Shown here in pieces: positions 10,590 through 22,390 of a stretch of DNA of 64,000 bases. The position numbers and the translations under genes are program-made. The DNA is from Hermetia illucens (lineage: Eukaryota; Arthropoda; Insecta; Diptera; Stratiomyidae): NCBI RefSeq assembly GCF_905115235.1, contig NC_051850.1, positions 8,589,841 to 8,653,840 on the forward strand, written 5' to 3'. The notes under the pieces are model-generated. The model was not told where the DNA came from. It ran no database searches and saw nothing but the letters and a program-made list of their open reading frames with translations. Numbering within the stretch: position 1 is the stretch's first letter; each line of letters opens with the position of its first letter.

Positions 10590-11335
10590 CATCTATGAAT
10601 CTGGGAGGAAACCAAAGGGTATGGACCCACCATGCCAGAAAACCAAGAAAGACATCAGATTGGTTTGCAAAAGCTTTGGATGAGCAAACCTCCATCGGGG
10701 TGTGACAAAACCAATCTACTAATGCAGGTATCTACGGAAAGAGTTGTCCATGTGATTCAATGCGTTACCAAAGCATACGATGCGTCCATGCCTAGGAGAT
10801 GCTCATTCTCCGGTAGAAGACCCAATATCTGGTGGGATAGTGAACTTCCCAGCCTTCTATCAGCATGTCACTGAGCTAGACCAATGGCATGGAAGTTCGT
10901 AAGACTCACTATCCAGCGGAGCAAGAGGGAATGCTTTAAAGAGCTCTGCTCGGAAGCGGTCGTAAACCCGTGGGGGAGTGCCTATCTCCGCAGATCACGT
11001 ACCCTATCCTAATAATACTATGCTGAAAATAATCCAGGGGCTATTTCTGCCTATGATTGGTAAACCTCAAGTGAAACCGTCCTCCAATAGATTCATATGT
11101 CTTCTAGACAATATGGCGAAAATGTTAGAGCGGGTAGTATACACTAGGTTACTCCCGGTTGTTAACAGTCGTGGTGCCCTTTCAGATCAATCATCAGATG
11201 ATTTCCGTAAAGATCAATCAGTGATTCCATCAAATTTGTTACTGGCTTGGCCGAAGGTTCAATTCACGTAAACGGTAGTACTAGCAAATATTGCGTGGTG
11301 GTGACCCTGGGCGTGAGGAGTGCCATCGAAGGGGA
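10590..11335 (+). mobile_element. R1-clade fragment (linker and start of reverse transcriptase)
   Basis: Plus-strand R1 remnant with internal deletions. RPNIWWDSELPSLLSACH and MPRRCSFSGRR (near 10780-10870) match the ORF2 linker of R1-A2. Further on, MLERVVYTRLLPVVNSRGALSD (near 11125-11190) matches the fingers region. It begins where the RTE copy ends at about 10580. Several breaks; no 3' end visible. Confidence 0.75.
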
Positions 11336-11449
11336 GAGATCTGTAAATAAATGACAAGAGTATTTTGGTGGTCAAAGGAAGGTCCCAGGGCGAAATGTTG
11401 ATTGTACCCACGATGAAGCATAAGACCTGGGGAACGCCCGATTAGCCAA

Positions 11450-11830
11450 CATCAACAGCTTTACTACCAAACCCTACCTCCCTCCACGTGGTGACCGCTG
11501 GGACCCCTTTCTTAACAAAGCGTTGCAGTCCGAGAAGTATGAAGCGTGCCTCCCGCAACTAAAAACCGGACAAATTATACCAGCTACTCCTCCAGGCTTG
11601 GGGTTGGGTAGGGCTGACAACCTTACATGGAAAACAACTTGTTACGAAACCAGAAAAGAAGCAGCACAATGACCGGCGAATCGGGTGTCAAAAACGGAAT
11701 AGGGATTTGCGCATTTTCTCATGGGACGTAGGCTCCCTGTATAGATCGAATACTGTTCAGCAACTGGCTGGTATTCTGTCCCAATATAAGGCTGATGTAA
11801 CAGCGTTACAAAAGCACCTTCCGGGCATTA
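11450..11830 (+). mobile_element. LINE leader and endonuclease start, fragment
   Basis: PPGLGLGRADN near 11600-11630 matches the ORF1-like start on the minus strand at 43340-43400 (PPGLGLCRADNPTRK). At 11700-11820 the frame reads RIFSWDVGSLYR, QQLAGILSQYKADVTALQ, which is the beginning of a LINE endonuclease domain. The piece stops at 11830, where a minus-strand R1 scrap begins. A short stretch at 11360-11440 resembles, in reverse, sequence just after the terminal repeat at 46430-46530. Confidence 0.55.
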
Positions 11831-11839
11831 ACCACTTTA

Positions 11840-12165
11840 TCATTTCCGGCAGTATGGCCCGTGATTCCGTCCTCCGGATTTGGGGTCTCTATTGGACGGC
11901 CATATGTCTTTTCTCCCCACAACTTCTTCATCGATCTGACCGATCAATGCCGTTGGTTCATCCCTTAGCGAAGTGCCCAAACACTTGAAGCACCTCTTTA
12001 CTGAAGTCTGCATTTTCCTACGGCAGACACTCCATCCGATTCGAACTTTTCCCGCTGACTGTAATTGCAGCGCTTCCTCTACCGGTAATCGCATGGAGGC
12101 TGTTTGATTACTGCAGTAGGCTTTTCTCAAATTCACAATGGATTCCTCGTCGCGAACCATTAAAG
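11840..12165 (-). mobile_element. R1 ORF1 C-terminal fragment fused to Gypsy integrase sequence
   Basis: On the minus strand this encodes VNLRKAYCSNQTASMRLPVE, GKVRIGWSVCRR and the start of a CCHC finger (CFKCL), the R1 ORF1 core. It joins the Gypsy integrase remnant at about 12165 with no stop between, giving one 203-codon open frame (11840-12451) that mixes two unrelated transposons. Confidence 0.7.
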
Positions 12166-15100
12166 CGTCCTTCAGCGTCTGGTGCCAATGTTTCAGCATA
12201 CCATTGCACTGTGGATGGTATGCAGTAGTCCTATGCCGTTTGAAGTCAAGGGGAGTTCCGAGCTCCGCAAAAAGAGTAAGTTCGAATTGCATTCCCTGGT
12301 CCGTGATGATTACGACTGGAACACCAAAACACGGAATCCACTTTTGACAGAGGGCCTCGGCACATGATTGCACCGTCATGTCAGGCAGAGGTATTGCTTC
12401 AGGCCACCGCGTAAACCTGTCGATGCATGTGAATCCGTGCGGATCTTGCAAAGGACCGACGATGTTCAGATGGGTGGTGTGGAAGCGCTTGGTTGACCTA
12501 GGGAATACACCTATTTCCTTTTGTACGTGCTTGTTGACCCTACATTTTTGGCACGCCTTGCACTCTCAGGTCCAAGATTTTACGTCATTGTTCATGTTGG
12601 TGCCTGGGTCCGCAAGATCGTGCATTGCGTGAAATCGACCAGAATGAATGGCCTAGGTCCCTTGTCTAAAGTCTCGCAGAGCAAGTAGGAGTTTGAGTCA
12701 AAGATAGGAAACTCCTTGAACTTCTATTTGGAATTTGCCTTCTGGCATTCAAGCTCTGCGTCGTCTTGCTTTACCCCGCCGATTGCCTTATAAATGACCG
12801 CAGTGTGGTCTGTGACTTACGAGATTGGAAACAAAGCATCTGCAACGACGTTGTCCTTTCTAGACACATGTTAGATGTCAGAAGTGAACTGGCTGGTGAA
12901 GCTCAGTTGCTGAAATTGGCGAGGAGATGCTTTGGCGGGCTTTTGTTTAAGCGCGAAAATAAGGGTCTTGTGGTCCATGAACATTATGAAGGGCCTGCCC
13001 TCAAGGGAGAAAAGGAAGTATTTGATTTAGAGGTACGCATTGAGTAGGTCACGATCGTAGGCGGTGTAGTTACGTTGAGCTGGGTTGAGCTGTTTACAAA
13101 AGAAGCTCAACGGTTGCCGGGTTTGATTCATCCATTGATGAAGAGCGGGGTCAATCGCTGTGCATCTGACCGAGAAAATGCTAATAGTGTAGCATCAACA
13201 AGCTGTTGTTTGACCGTTGAAACGGTCCTGGATGGTCTCAGCAAACCACGCAACCTATCGGAAGTCTTTGGATTTGGGCCCAGACAAGTAAATGTTGAGG
13301 ATCACTTGGTAATGGGCGGGCTTGAACAAGAAGCGATGATAGAAGTTTAACATACGCAAGAACCTTCTCAGTGCTCAGATTTGGAAGAAGTAGCAACCAA
13401 ATATACCATATCATCCATGTATCCGAAACAAGAGCTTAAATTTCGAAGAGTGGATGAATCTCTGGAAAGTCGGCGCAGTGTTGCACAAGCCGAAAGTCAT
13501 CCTGGTGAACTTGAAGTGTTCGAAAGGTGTGCAGATAGCCATCTTCGGAAAATCATGGATGAGCGGAATGGGACACCACTCTAGAATGTCTAAGCATTCA
13601 GGTGCCTATAATCTCTACATGGTTTTTCGTCATTTGGCTTAGGAACCAAATGAAGTAGGGGGGACCAGCAGCAATTGGATGGTCTGCAGATACCCTTCAG
13701 TGTACTTCAGTGTCATTTTGACAATTAGAAATTTCCGCTGACTTCTGTAATGAGGTTGCGGGGTCTATCAAAGCTTTGTTCTGCAAGTCCACCAGCAGGC
13801 ATAGTGACACAGGAAGTCTGAGTCTAATTTGGGGACGCTAATATTCGCCAGAACGAATCGCCACGAAAACATTCGGCACAGTCACCTACCTATAGCTATA
13901 CGTGCGGATGGAGGAAGAGTCCGTGGCAGCCAGTCGTAGATTTTGCGGAATTAGGATGTTCGAACGGGGCACGGGGAGAGCCGACACCTCAGGAAGCAAG
14001 GTGTGCTTAGGAGGCCGAGGATTGGAAGGAGACGTGGTATTGCGCTTCGGGTAGCCGTTGCCGAAGAGTCCAGCGGCTCTAGCAGACGTCGACCGTAATT
14101 GCGATCAGGATCTACCTCCAGTGCGCAAAATACCAACCGTTGCTGTGACCTTGCTGACCGCCTCGGCCTGTGTCGTCACCATGGTCTTAAGCTCGTCTAC
14201 TTCCCGAGACGCAACTCGGGAAACTTCCGCGATAACAGGGCGTGCGTACACCTCTTGCACCTCCCCGATCGTTACGGACAACAACTCCTGCGATCCCGAA
14301 TCCGCGCAGACCAAGATGGCCCGGTTGCTCTCCGGGAGCCGCTGCAGCTAGAGAGACTTCAGCGGCTCTGAGCCAACCTTATCCCCACCCAACTGGCTCA
14401 TTTCACGTCGAGATCGATGAGGGTGTGGTTGAACCAGGTGGCGTCTGTCGTGGCCCGCCAGTGCAAATTGTGTCTCAAATTGCCGGGAGCACACGCCCTA
14501 ACCGTGACTGCCGGCAGGGGCGGTATCGTGCCTTGCATGGTCTTCTTTTTGCGTGACATATTTCAGGAGAGTTAGGGGATCGGAACGAGGACGGTCAAAA
14601 CCTGGGAGCGGACTAACGACCGAGGCTCCAAATGAATTTTGCGTCCGCCGACGCAACAATCTTCGCAGTCATGCGGAAAACGCTCTGGCAGAGACCAAAG
14701 GGAGCAAATGCATATCTCCTCAAGGATGCTAATCAGTGGTACCTCAAAATCATGCACCAGATGAGATACGACTTGCTGGATCTTGATCACCGTGCACTGG
14801 TATTAGAACAACTGGCAATTACGAGATTCGTTTACTGTGTCCAGATTGTTCTTGAATTTCGGTGCTTGCCAGCCAACACCAAAAAATCAGATTATTAGTT
14901 TGTAATAGTCACCAGTGCTAGCAGCCACATTAAACGGAAAGTTTGTGGAGCCACCACTTTGAGGAACCTCTTGTCCCCAATAATCAAAAGATACATTTAT
15001 CGTTTACTTTCTTCTTTATTGCAGTAAATTCGTTATTTTAATTATCACAATTCCTTTTATCATAATTCCGTACAATTCTTCCAAGTAGGACAAATCCCAA

Positions 15101-15300
15101 AGATGGTTCATCTCTGGTCGGTGAACGAGAGTTGAGTGAGTGATTGAGACTGTTGACAAATGCCCTGTCCCATGTCAGTCCGTCAGCTGTTTCTGCGGCC
15201 ATTGAATAAAGCGGTGGAGGCGAATTCATAATGTTGTCTAGGTTCGCGCCTCCGATGTGCCGCCACAGAAGAGCGGTAGCGCTTCTATTCGCCGATTATC
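12166..15300 (-). mobile_element. Gypsy-type LTR retrotransposon fossil (minus)
   Basis: Fossil of a Gypsy-family element read right to left: a Gag-like start near 14558, Gag sequence to about 14000, a degraded protease and reverse transcriptase stretch, RNase H traces at 12750-13420, the integrase zinc region near 12540-12640 and the integrase core at 12170-12450 (FTRWPEAIP, ITDQGMQFE, TTAYHPQCNGML). The 14570-15300 stretch may be its leader and terminal repeat but I cannot delimit it. Broken many times over and old. The same family recurs at 43494-46500, 55030-56560 and 57740-59760. Confidence 0.75.
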
Positions 15301-15897
15301 TCAGACAGATATTTATCGCCCCAGAATCTGACAAAGATATCACAGTATCAAACGGAATAAATTCATAAAAAAAGATACTTCTCCCGCTTACTATTATCGT
15401 AGTGTCCTTATTCTCAAGGGTAATCGTTATCTATATCCATTGAGAACATTGAACCGGAAATAGCGCAGACTAGAGCGGTCGCCTATTAGGCATCTACAGG
15501 GTGGGATTAGGAAATTTTGAGTTAGCTGCGAAAATGTGGATATAACATGCACAACGCTTTAAGCCTACCGCCGAAATGATGAACCCAATGAAACAATGCC
15601 TGAACTAGGTGATATAGGACCACACGCTCCTCTTGCATTCAATACAATTAATTTACCAATTTCGGAAGACATTTATAAAATTTAACATTTTTCTGATAAA
15701 AAATCTTGAAATCTTAAACTTTGCTCCGATAAAATGTATCTTATTCACATCAGAAGGCATCTGTATAGACACAGTTATTTTCCCCATATCATTTTCAATT
15801 GACCATGTTTTAATTTATTACTTTTGCAATTAATACTGTGCAGGTGATAACATACGGTAGCAACAAGAGCAGTCCAAAAATAAACACAAATATCCAT
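15301..15897. other. AT-rich intergenic stretch, nothing recognised
   Basis: No open frame with recognisable motifs and no transposon signature I can identify. It lies between the Gypsy fossil and the tRNA-like sequence upstream of gene A. Confidence 0.5.
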
Positions 15898-15968
15898 GAC
15901 GCAACCGGGATTCGAACCCGGAGCACAAGGTCGTGTGGCTGACGCTCAATCAATTCGGCCATCGCACC
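15898..15968 (-). repeat. tRNA-like sequence (tRNA pseudogene or head of a tRNA-derived SINE)
   Basis: A 71-nt stretch with a perfect T-arm (CCGGG TTCGAAT CCCGG), a 7-bp acceptor stem using three wobble pairs, an A-box-like TGGCCGAATTGATTGAG and a perfect B box (GGTTCGAATCC). The D stem forms only two pairs and no 5-bp anticodon stem can be drawn, so a working tRNA is unlikely. A T run about 20 nt downstream could end RNA polymerase III transcription. No second copy is visible in the window. Confidence 0.55.
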
Positions 15969-16205
15969 GTTTAATTTATCGTTCAAGATGAAATCTTAAG
16001 TACGTTCAATTGTATCTCGTTATCTCACGGGGTGTTGGGAAAAGTTATCTGATCGCAAAATATTGTGTGATGCACTGGAAATTCAAGAATGAATGCGAAT
16101 TCCTTTTTTGCTTTTATTAACAGTAGCAGGTTGAATTTTTGGTGTTGATTTTCTTTCTTTTCAAATGGGCAAAAAGTTATCGAAATTCAACAAGTTTCTC
16201 AGGAC

Positions 16206-16242
16206 TATAAAAGTTGATTCAGTTCTTTGTCAAATTATCAGT
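16206..16242 (+). promoter_or_regulatory. Core promoter of gene A (TATA and initiator)
   Basis: TATAAAA at 16206-16212 and an insect-type initiator TCAGTT at 16238-16243, placing the likely start at A16240 and leaving a 67-nt leader before the ATG at 16307. The block ACTATAAAAGTTG is identical to that of gene B. Confidence 0.65.
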
Positions 16243-16306
16243 TTGGCGAGTAGTTCTACTGGGCTTTCAACACTTTGTGGAATATTGTTTGATTGAATAG
16301 GGATCG

Positions 16307-18467
16307 ATGAAGGGTAGGACCGACTTTTAGATCTATTTTGTTACTAACTTGCATATTAACATAAATTATGTTTCCAGGTTTACTTGCTGTAATTACAGGC
16401 ATCGTGCTTGCATCATGCTTGATACAAAAAGGAAGTTGTGATGTCAGGGCTTGCTGCATTTATCCTGGTTTCAAACCAGACCCGGAGAGTTGTTGCAGAT
16501 ATAAAATTTGCGATAACTGTGTCGAGAAAACTTTCTCCTGTCCAAATGGACTTCATTGGAATGACAGAACGAAGGCCTGCGATTGGCCTGAAAATGCAAA
16601 CTGTGGCGGGGCTGTAGTTACCCCTCCCCCCTTCACAACAACATTATCGACAACCGAACCATCAACCACAACAGCATCAACAACAGAATCATCAACAGCA
16701 GAACCATCGACAACAACACCACCGATAACAGAACCATCAACTACAACGCAATCAACAACAGAACCATCAACCACAACACCATCAACAACAGAACCATCAA
16801 CCACAACACCATCAACAACAGAACCATCAACCACAACACCACCAACGGAACCATCAACCACAACACCATCAACACCGGAACCATCAACAACAACACTATC
16901 AACAACAGAACCATCAACCACAACACCATCAACACCGGAACCATCAACAACAACACTATCAACAACAGAACCATCAACCACAACACCACCAACGGAACCA
17001 TCAACCACAACACCATCAACACCTGAACCATCAACAACAACACTATCAACACCTGAACCATCAACAACAACACCATCAACACCGGAACCATCAACTACAA
17101 CATCACCAACGGAACCATCAACCACAACATCACCAACGGAACCATCAACCACAACACCATCAACAACGGAACCATCACCAACAACACCGTCAACAACAGA
17201 ACCATCAACTACAACATCACCAACGGAACCATCAACCACAACATCACCAACGGAACCATCAACCACGACACCATCAACGGAACCATCAATAACATCAACA
17301 ACCGAGTCCGGAAATTGCTGTCCGGGACCTTGTTGTGAATGTGATGAAGGACAATATACAAGCGGCTCCGAATGTTGCAAATTTAAGGTATGTGTTGCTG
17401 GAAAGTACGTTGAAATGAAGTGTCCTGGAGGACTCCATTGGAATGACAAAACTAAGGCTTGTGATTGGCCAAGCAGTGCATGTTGTGGAGAAGAGGATTG
17501 CGTTGCTACAAATGCAACACAATCAGAGACAGATTCTACAATACAACCAATGACCCATTCAACTGCATCATCAATAAAAGAACCATCAACAGCAGATTCA
17601 GCGGCAGGATCAACAGCAGATTCAGCGGCAGGATCAACACCAGATTCAGCGTCAGGATCAACAGCAGATTCAGCGGCAGCATCAACAGCAGATTCAGCGG
17701 CAGCATCAACAGCAGATTCAGCGGCAGGATCAACAGCAGATTCAGCGGCAGCATCAACACCAGATTCAGCGACAGGATCAACACAAAATTCAGCGGCAGC
17801 ATCCACACCAGATTCAGCGGCAGGATCAACAGCAGAATCAGGAATAGATTCAACAGGCGAAGCAACAGCAAAATCAACAACAGGATCGGGGGCAGAATCA
17901 TCAAAGGAGCCAACACAACCATCAACAAAAGTAGAACCCACAACAGGATCAGCAACCCCATCAACAACGGAATCAATAATCGAGCTCTCAACACCTCAAA
18001 AAGTACCAACAAACAAACCAGGAATCTGCAATTCCGGAAGCAATTGCGAGTGTGATCAAGGTCAATATACAAATGGCACTGAATGCTGCAAATATAAGGT
18101 CTGCGTCGCAGGAAAGTATGTTGAAAGAAAATGTCCCGAAGGACTCCATTGGAATAATAAAGTAAAAGCCTGCGTCTGGCCGCAGGTTGCATTCTGTGAT
18201 GAAGAAGGCGGTCTTCAGCCAACTACGGAATCATCACTGCTAGCGCTAGCGTCAATTTTAGGAATAACTCCAAAGATAAAACCCAAAAGTTGCTCTCCAG
18301 GTCAACTTACATCCGGTACTGAGTGTAGCCAGTACAAGGTCTGCATAAGTGGAAGGTATGTTGAAAGAAAGTGTTCCCAAGGACTTCACTGGAATGACAA
18401 AGCGAAAGTTTGCGATTGGCCTTGGACTGCAGGATGTATGAGTGAAACATGGGATTTGAGCAAGTGA
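16307..18467 (+). CDS. Gene A: secreted mucin-like peritrophin with four chitin-binding domains
   Basis: Spliced gene: join(16307..16313, 16378..18467). Exon 1 holds only ATGAAGG; the 64-nt intron runs from GTAGGA to TTTCCAG. The product is 698 residues. It has a signal peptide (about 1-22, MKGLLAVITGIVLASC), CBM14 domain 1 (28-78), a Thr/Pro/Ser-rich block (84-310) of EPSTTT-type repeats, domain 2 (314-372), an Ala/Ser/Asp block of STADSAAG-type repeats (about 378-544), domain 3 (552-610) and domain 4 (640-688). Each domain carries a GLHWN motif, followed in most by a CDWP or CVWP motif. Peritrophin-A domains bind chitin, and Thr/Ser blocks are usually O-glycosylated, so a peritrophic matrix mucin is the likely role. 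Extra adjacent cysteines (CC) occur in the first three domains. I chose the ATG at 16307 over the in-frame 16368 ATG, which lies inside the intron and would weaken the signal peptide. Which tissue expresses it cannot be told from sequence. Confidence 0.88.
16620..17300 (+). repeat. Coding tandem repeat, Thr/Pro/Ser mucin block of gene A
   Basis: About 680 bp of imperfect units of 18-24 bp encoding EPSTTT with variable TPST, LSTT or SPT fillers. The DNA is built mainly of CCATCAACCACAACACCATC-like units and all length changes keep the frame. Such arrays vary in length between individuals and are prone to misassembly, so the exact unit count should be read with care. Confidence 0.9.
17585..17850 (+). 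repeat. Coding tandem repeat, Ala/Ser/Asp block of gene A
   Basis: A second array with a different unit, roughly 24 bp encoding STADSAAG or STPDSAAS. The composition (Ala, Ser, Asp, Gly) differs from the Thr/Pro-rich first block, so the two arrays expanded independently from different seeds. It links domains 2 and 3 of the protein. Confidence 0.85.
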
Positions 18468-18599
18468 AGAGTGACGTTATTATTATCCATCAGAAGAATT
18501 TAGTTTGGGCCATGATCTACTATTATATCTAAAGTTATAAAAGTAGATGTTAACTTATTGCAAATATACTAATGAGCCTCAGCATTTTAAACTAATCTT

Positions 18600-19060
18600 T
18601 TGGTTCTGTCCCACGATCCCATTCCCCTATATACCGTCCACCTACCAACTAAATCTCTGTATCATCGGATAAGCAGCCTAGAACTGTTTGATACATTGCT
18701 TCGGGCTAGCCCTGACGCTCTCTGCCTTAGAGAGCCTTCAAATCCACTAACGGAAGGGAAGAGGAGACCCGGAATTGTTAGGAACCTCTCCCCATCCGGT
18801 CTCTCCACCGGTCAAGCTCAATCTTCTACGCAACAAGAAGGATCCCAACGTAATGCGCAACGTGGCTGCATTTGCCAAAGCTAATAACCACTCTCTGACA
18901 ATTTCGTCCAGAGAGAGCCCTCCTGTGTCTGCATAAAGGTGTCTATGAATACCACTATCCCTTCCAGAGAACCTGGGACCACAGTCAGCGGATTGGGTTT
19001 TCCCAATCTTGTGTAGATAAGGCGCCTCGCAATTACCAGTCATCGATTGTTTTCCTGAAT
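18600..19060 (-). mobile_element. R1-clade fragment (family C), 3' end
   Basis: The minus strand encodes YLHKIGKTQSADC and LYADTGGLSLDEIVREWLLALANAA, matching the ORF2 C-terminus of the R1-B element (YLHRVGKAQSPDC, LYADTGELSPDNIVREML). The rest is 3' UTR resembling 30870-31190. Only the tail of the element survives. Confidence 0.7.
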
Positions 19061-19199
19061 GCCCCCTTGTCCTTTTTTAAAAAAAACGCTGAGGTGCAGA
19101 ATTGGTCGAGCGGGCATGGTGCTCGGTCGTGACAACGGTGACCAAGTTGAACTTCGTGATGCATAATTACAGCATTACAGTATCGATTCCCGCCTTCTA

Positions 19200-22100
19200 C
19201 CAAGAAGTTCAGCAGCATATCCGCCCGCCTCGGAGGTCAACCTGGTCAGCCAGTGCCGACGGTGAACTTTCTGGCGCTCTTTCTCGGAACTCTGGTTCCT
19301 TCAGATCGAGTAACAATTTCAAATTTACAAGGTCGTCCAGGTACCATTTGACCATTTCGTCGGTGGATTTTGAAACCATCGCCGAGGTTTCCGACATTGT
19401 CTGCACACCGCCGGCGGTCAATAAGTATGGGGTCCTAAAGGCTGCCATCATCTCTCATTTCACCTACTCACCGGATGCACACCATCGAGTTCGGAGACAG
19501 ACATCCGTCCCAGCTTCTAGGCCACATTCGGTTACTTACTAAATCTGCGTGTTAAATAGTTGGGTTTGCTACCGCAACATAGTACCGATCAAGAACCAAA
19601 AGTTAGACGAGCTCGCCACTGTCGTCGAAGAGGCACACGAAGTGGGTCCGAGTGTCTGCACGACTTCACTCGCATTTTCACGGTCTACGACACCGTCCTT
19701 TGGCCGAGGGTCCACCAGCACCGCACTAAATCCGTTAGCCTCCGAGTTCACCGCCCTGCGGTTGGCTATTGTTCAGCTTACGTCACTCACTAGGCAAGCG
19801 CTTCAACAGCCTAGAGACACCACTGATCTCCTGCGAGGCCATTCTCGAGGACGTCATAAACGCTCTACGTTTCGGTTCGCAGCACTAAAACTAGCTTCTC
19901 GGTTGGCTCCGGTTCTGCCCTCTCCATCCTTCTGAGGCTTCTCGTCGCCAAGGCTCTTCGGAAAAAAACCAGCATCCTACAAGCAGCTACTGGCACACCT
20001 ATTACCACTTATGACACTCAACAGCTGTCCTTGGATCCCGGACTACGCCGAGCCCTTCAATGGCCTTTCATCATCGCTGACATCCAGACCGCTATTTTAA
20101 AACTACTTTTCCACCAGGTGAAATGGCCGTTATTGACCATCACCACCGGCAGCCAGTCTTCTCACGCCCTTGCCGCTTCGTCGATGAACGACTCACCACG
20201 GCAAAGAGGGAATTCAACTCTTGTTAGAGCGCGGCGTTATCCGACCATCATTGAGTCAATGGCTCAGCCTTCTCAGCCATGGTTCTCACGGAGGAGGGTG
20301 GTTGGCGTGCCACTCAGGACGCCAATGACTCGGTGTTCTCCGTCATCGATCTTCAGTGGGCATTTTATTAAATACCCGTCGTCTCGGAAGACATATGCAA
20401 GACTGGAGTAACCACACCTTTGGACCTGTTCGAGTTTTTGGGCATGCCGCTTGGGCTTCGGAATGCAGTCCAAACGATGCAACGCACCGTAAACTATCTG
20501 CTCCGGAAGCTGCGGTTTGTCCGGCATTCTAGTGCTTTCGAATAATGACGACAACCAGCAGCTTCTTGACGAACCTCATACTTCGAAGCTACAGCCCAAT
20601 TAGAGTGAATGCTAAGTTGGCCTACTAGAGGTTATCTTTCTCGGCTATCACGTCAATGAGAGAGGTTTTCGGCCATCCGTGTCAAAAACAAAAGCCGTTT
20701 CGGAGTCCTCCAGGCTAGTGAACTCTTCACAACTTAGACACTCCACGAGCTTCTCAAGGGCTGTTCCACGAAGAAAGATGCATTAAATTGAGCCTTTATG
20801 CCGAGTCTAGATTCGAACGATGCAACCAGAGTATCCTTGCAGTTGCCATTTTGGCATTCTTGTCACCCACTCAATCCTTAGCACTTTTCTCAAGGAAACT
20901 ATCGGAGTCCCAGCGATGGTACTCTACCTACGACCGCGAGCTTCTAGCAATCTTAGCAGGTATAAGGTTTTTTCAACGCCGAAACTCCTATTGGCCTTGA
21001 CGCAATGTTCAGACAAGACCTCATGGCCGCAGGGCAGGCAACTTGACTTCATCAGTCAATTCGACACCCGCATGTAATATACACCAGGCGTTGAAAATAC
21101 CGTCACCGATGCTCTCTCACGCGCGGAGGTAGTCAATATGCCAACCGCTATCACGTTTCGAGCTATCAGCGAAGCGCATGAAGAGGATGTTCAACTAATT
21201 CACCCGCTGACCAGCCCACGTCTTAAATTCCATCAGCTGGAAATTGACGACCATTCGGCATACTACGTGTAGTACTTAAGCCATATATATCGGCTCCCTT
21301 TCGTCCTCAAGCCTTCGACACCGTACACCAACTGTCGCACTCCGGTGGCCGCGGCGAAGCCAAGTTCTTCTTCTGGTCAGGTCTACTCAAAGATGTTCTC
21401 CGCGGGGCAAAGAAATGCATCCCATGTCAGTTAGTCAAAGTTCATTGCCATAACCGTGCTGAATTTGAGAATTTCAGAGCACCAGATGATCGCTATGACC
21501 TACATCTACGTCGACCTAATGAAGCGGCCATTATGAGAGGGATACGAAAACTGCGTTACCATAATCGAGCGCTACACGCGTTTTCCCCAGGCAGTCGCAC
21601 AACGGGACATCAAGTCCTTCACCGTCGCCAGAGCTCTATTCGACCACTGGATTTCAATCTTCTAGCTTCCGCTTGAGGTTACCTCCAACCAAGGGAAACA
21701 GCTTGAGCCAGGCCTCATCGCTGAACTTGCTCAATCCGTAGGAGCTCACCATAACCACACACCGTCGTCCCATCTGCATCCGTGCATGCGCTGGACATTT
21801 AGAGGCGCGCTTAGCGGCAATCTGGAAACACCTTCGCGCCAGGCACCTCCTAGAGTACTGCCGGGCATGAGTACAACCTTCAAGGAAGATATGCAGGCTT
21901 CACTGGCTGCGATGGAATTCGGCACATCGTTGCGTATCCCGGGTGAATTCTTTGGACCACAGGGTACTTCTGGTGCAGTCCACACGCTTCAATAGCTAAC
22001 TTACGCCGGCTCTTCAAAGCAATTCGCCCAGTGTCGTCTGACAAGGCATGCAACGCACAATCCATCCGTTTTTAAGGACCACGCCACTTACGACTACATC

Positions 22101-22250
22101 TTCCACCACATAAACGCCATTGAAAAGCTTCTGGAGCAGCCGTACACTGGCCAACACCGTATAATGAAGAGAGTCGACTATTGCACCTTCGTCATAGAGA
22201 GGTCGTCAAACACGTTCCGAAAGACGCCATAAGATCTGGATAGCTACGGA
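19200..22250 (+). mobile_element. Gypsy-type LTR retrotransposon fossil (second family)
   Basis: Plus-strand fossil with Gag-like sequence (VLKAAIISHFTYSPDAHHRVRR, near 19430-19500), a degraded protease and reverse transcriptase stretch (20000-20560), RNase H (20850-21130) and an integrase remnant (21300-22200). Gag and pol differ from the other Gypsy fossils here. Broken in many places; no terminal repeats recognised; old. Confidence 0.7.
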
Positions 22251-22390
22251 ATAATGGAAGGGGATCGTTGAACGGAAGGATTGAAGGCTATATTGAACGC
22301 TGCGAGGGATGGTGGGCTTGGCGCGCTCGAGCTTTGATACCCTGCGAAAAACCCGGAAGTTCAGCATAGTGTCCGCCATTACAATTATTA

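Noticed and set aside
15898-15968. A functional tRNA gene
   Set aside because: The T-arm is perfect but the D stem has two pairs and no anticodon stem forms, so it is listed as tRNA-like only.
16620-17300. Regularly spaced short repeats that could resemble a CRISPR array
   Set aside because: The units are contiguous, encode protein in frame and have no unique spacers; the genome is eukaryotic.
16553-17941. A 462-codon open frame antisense to gene A, rich in Val, Asp and Gly
   Set aside because: It is the complement of the mucin repeats; a repeat without stops in one frame is also open in others. No domain, no signal, and the sense frame has four good chitin-binding domains.
17465-18222. Further long frames over gene A (17465-18055 plus, RINSRFSG repeats; 17536-18222 minus, Leu-rich)
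   Set aside because: Frame shadows of the STADSAAG array and neighbouring domain codons.
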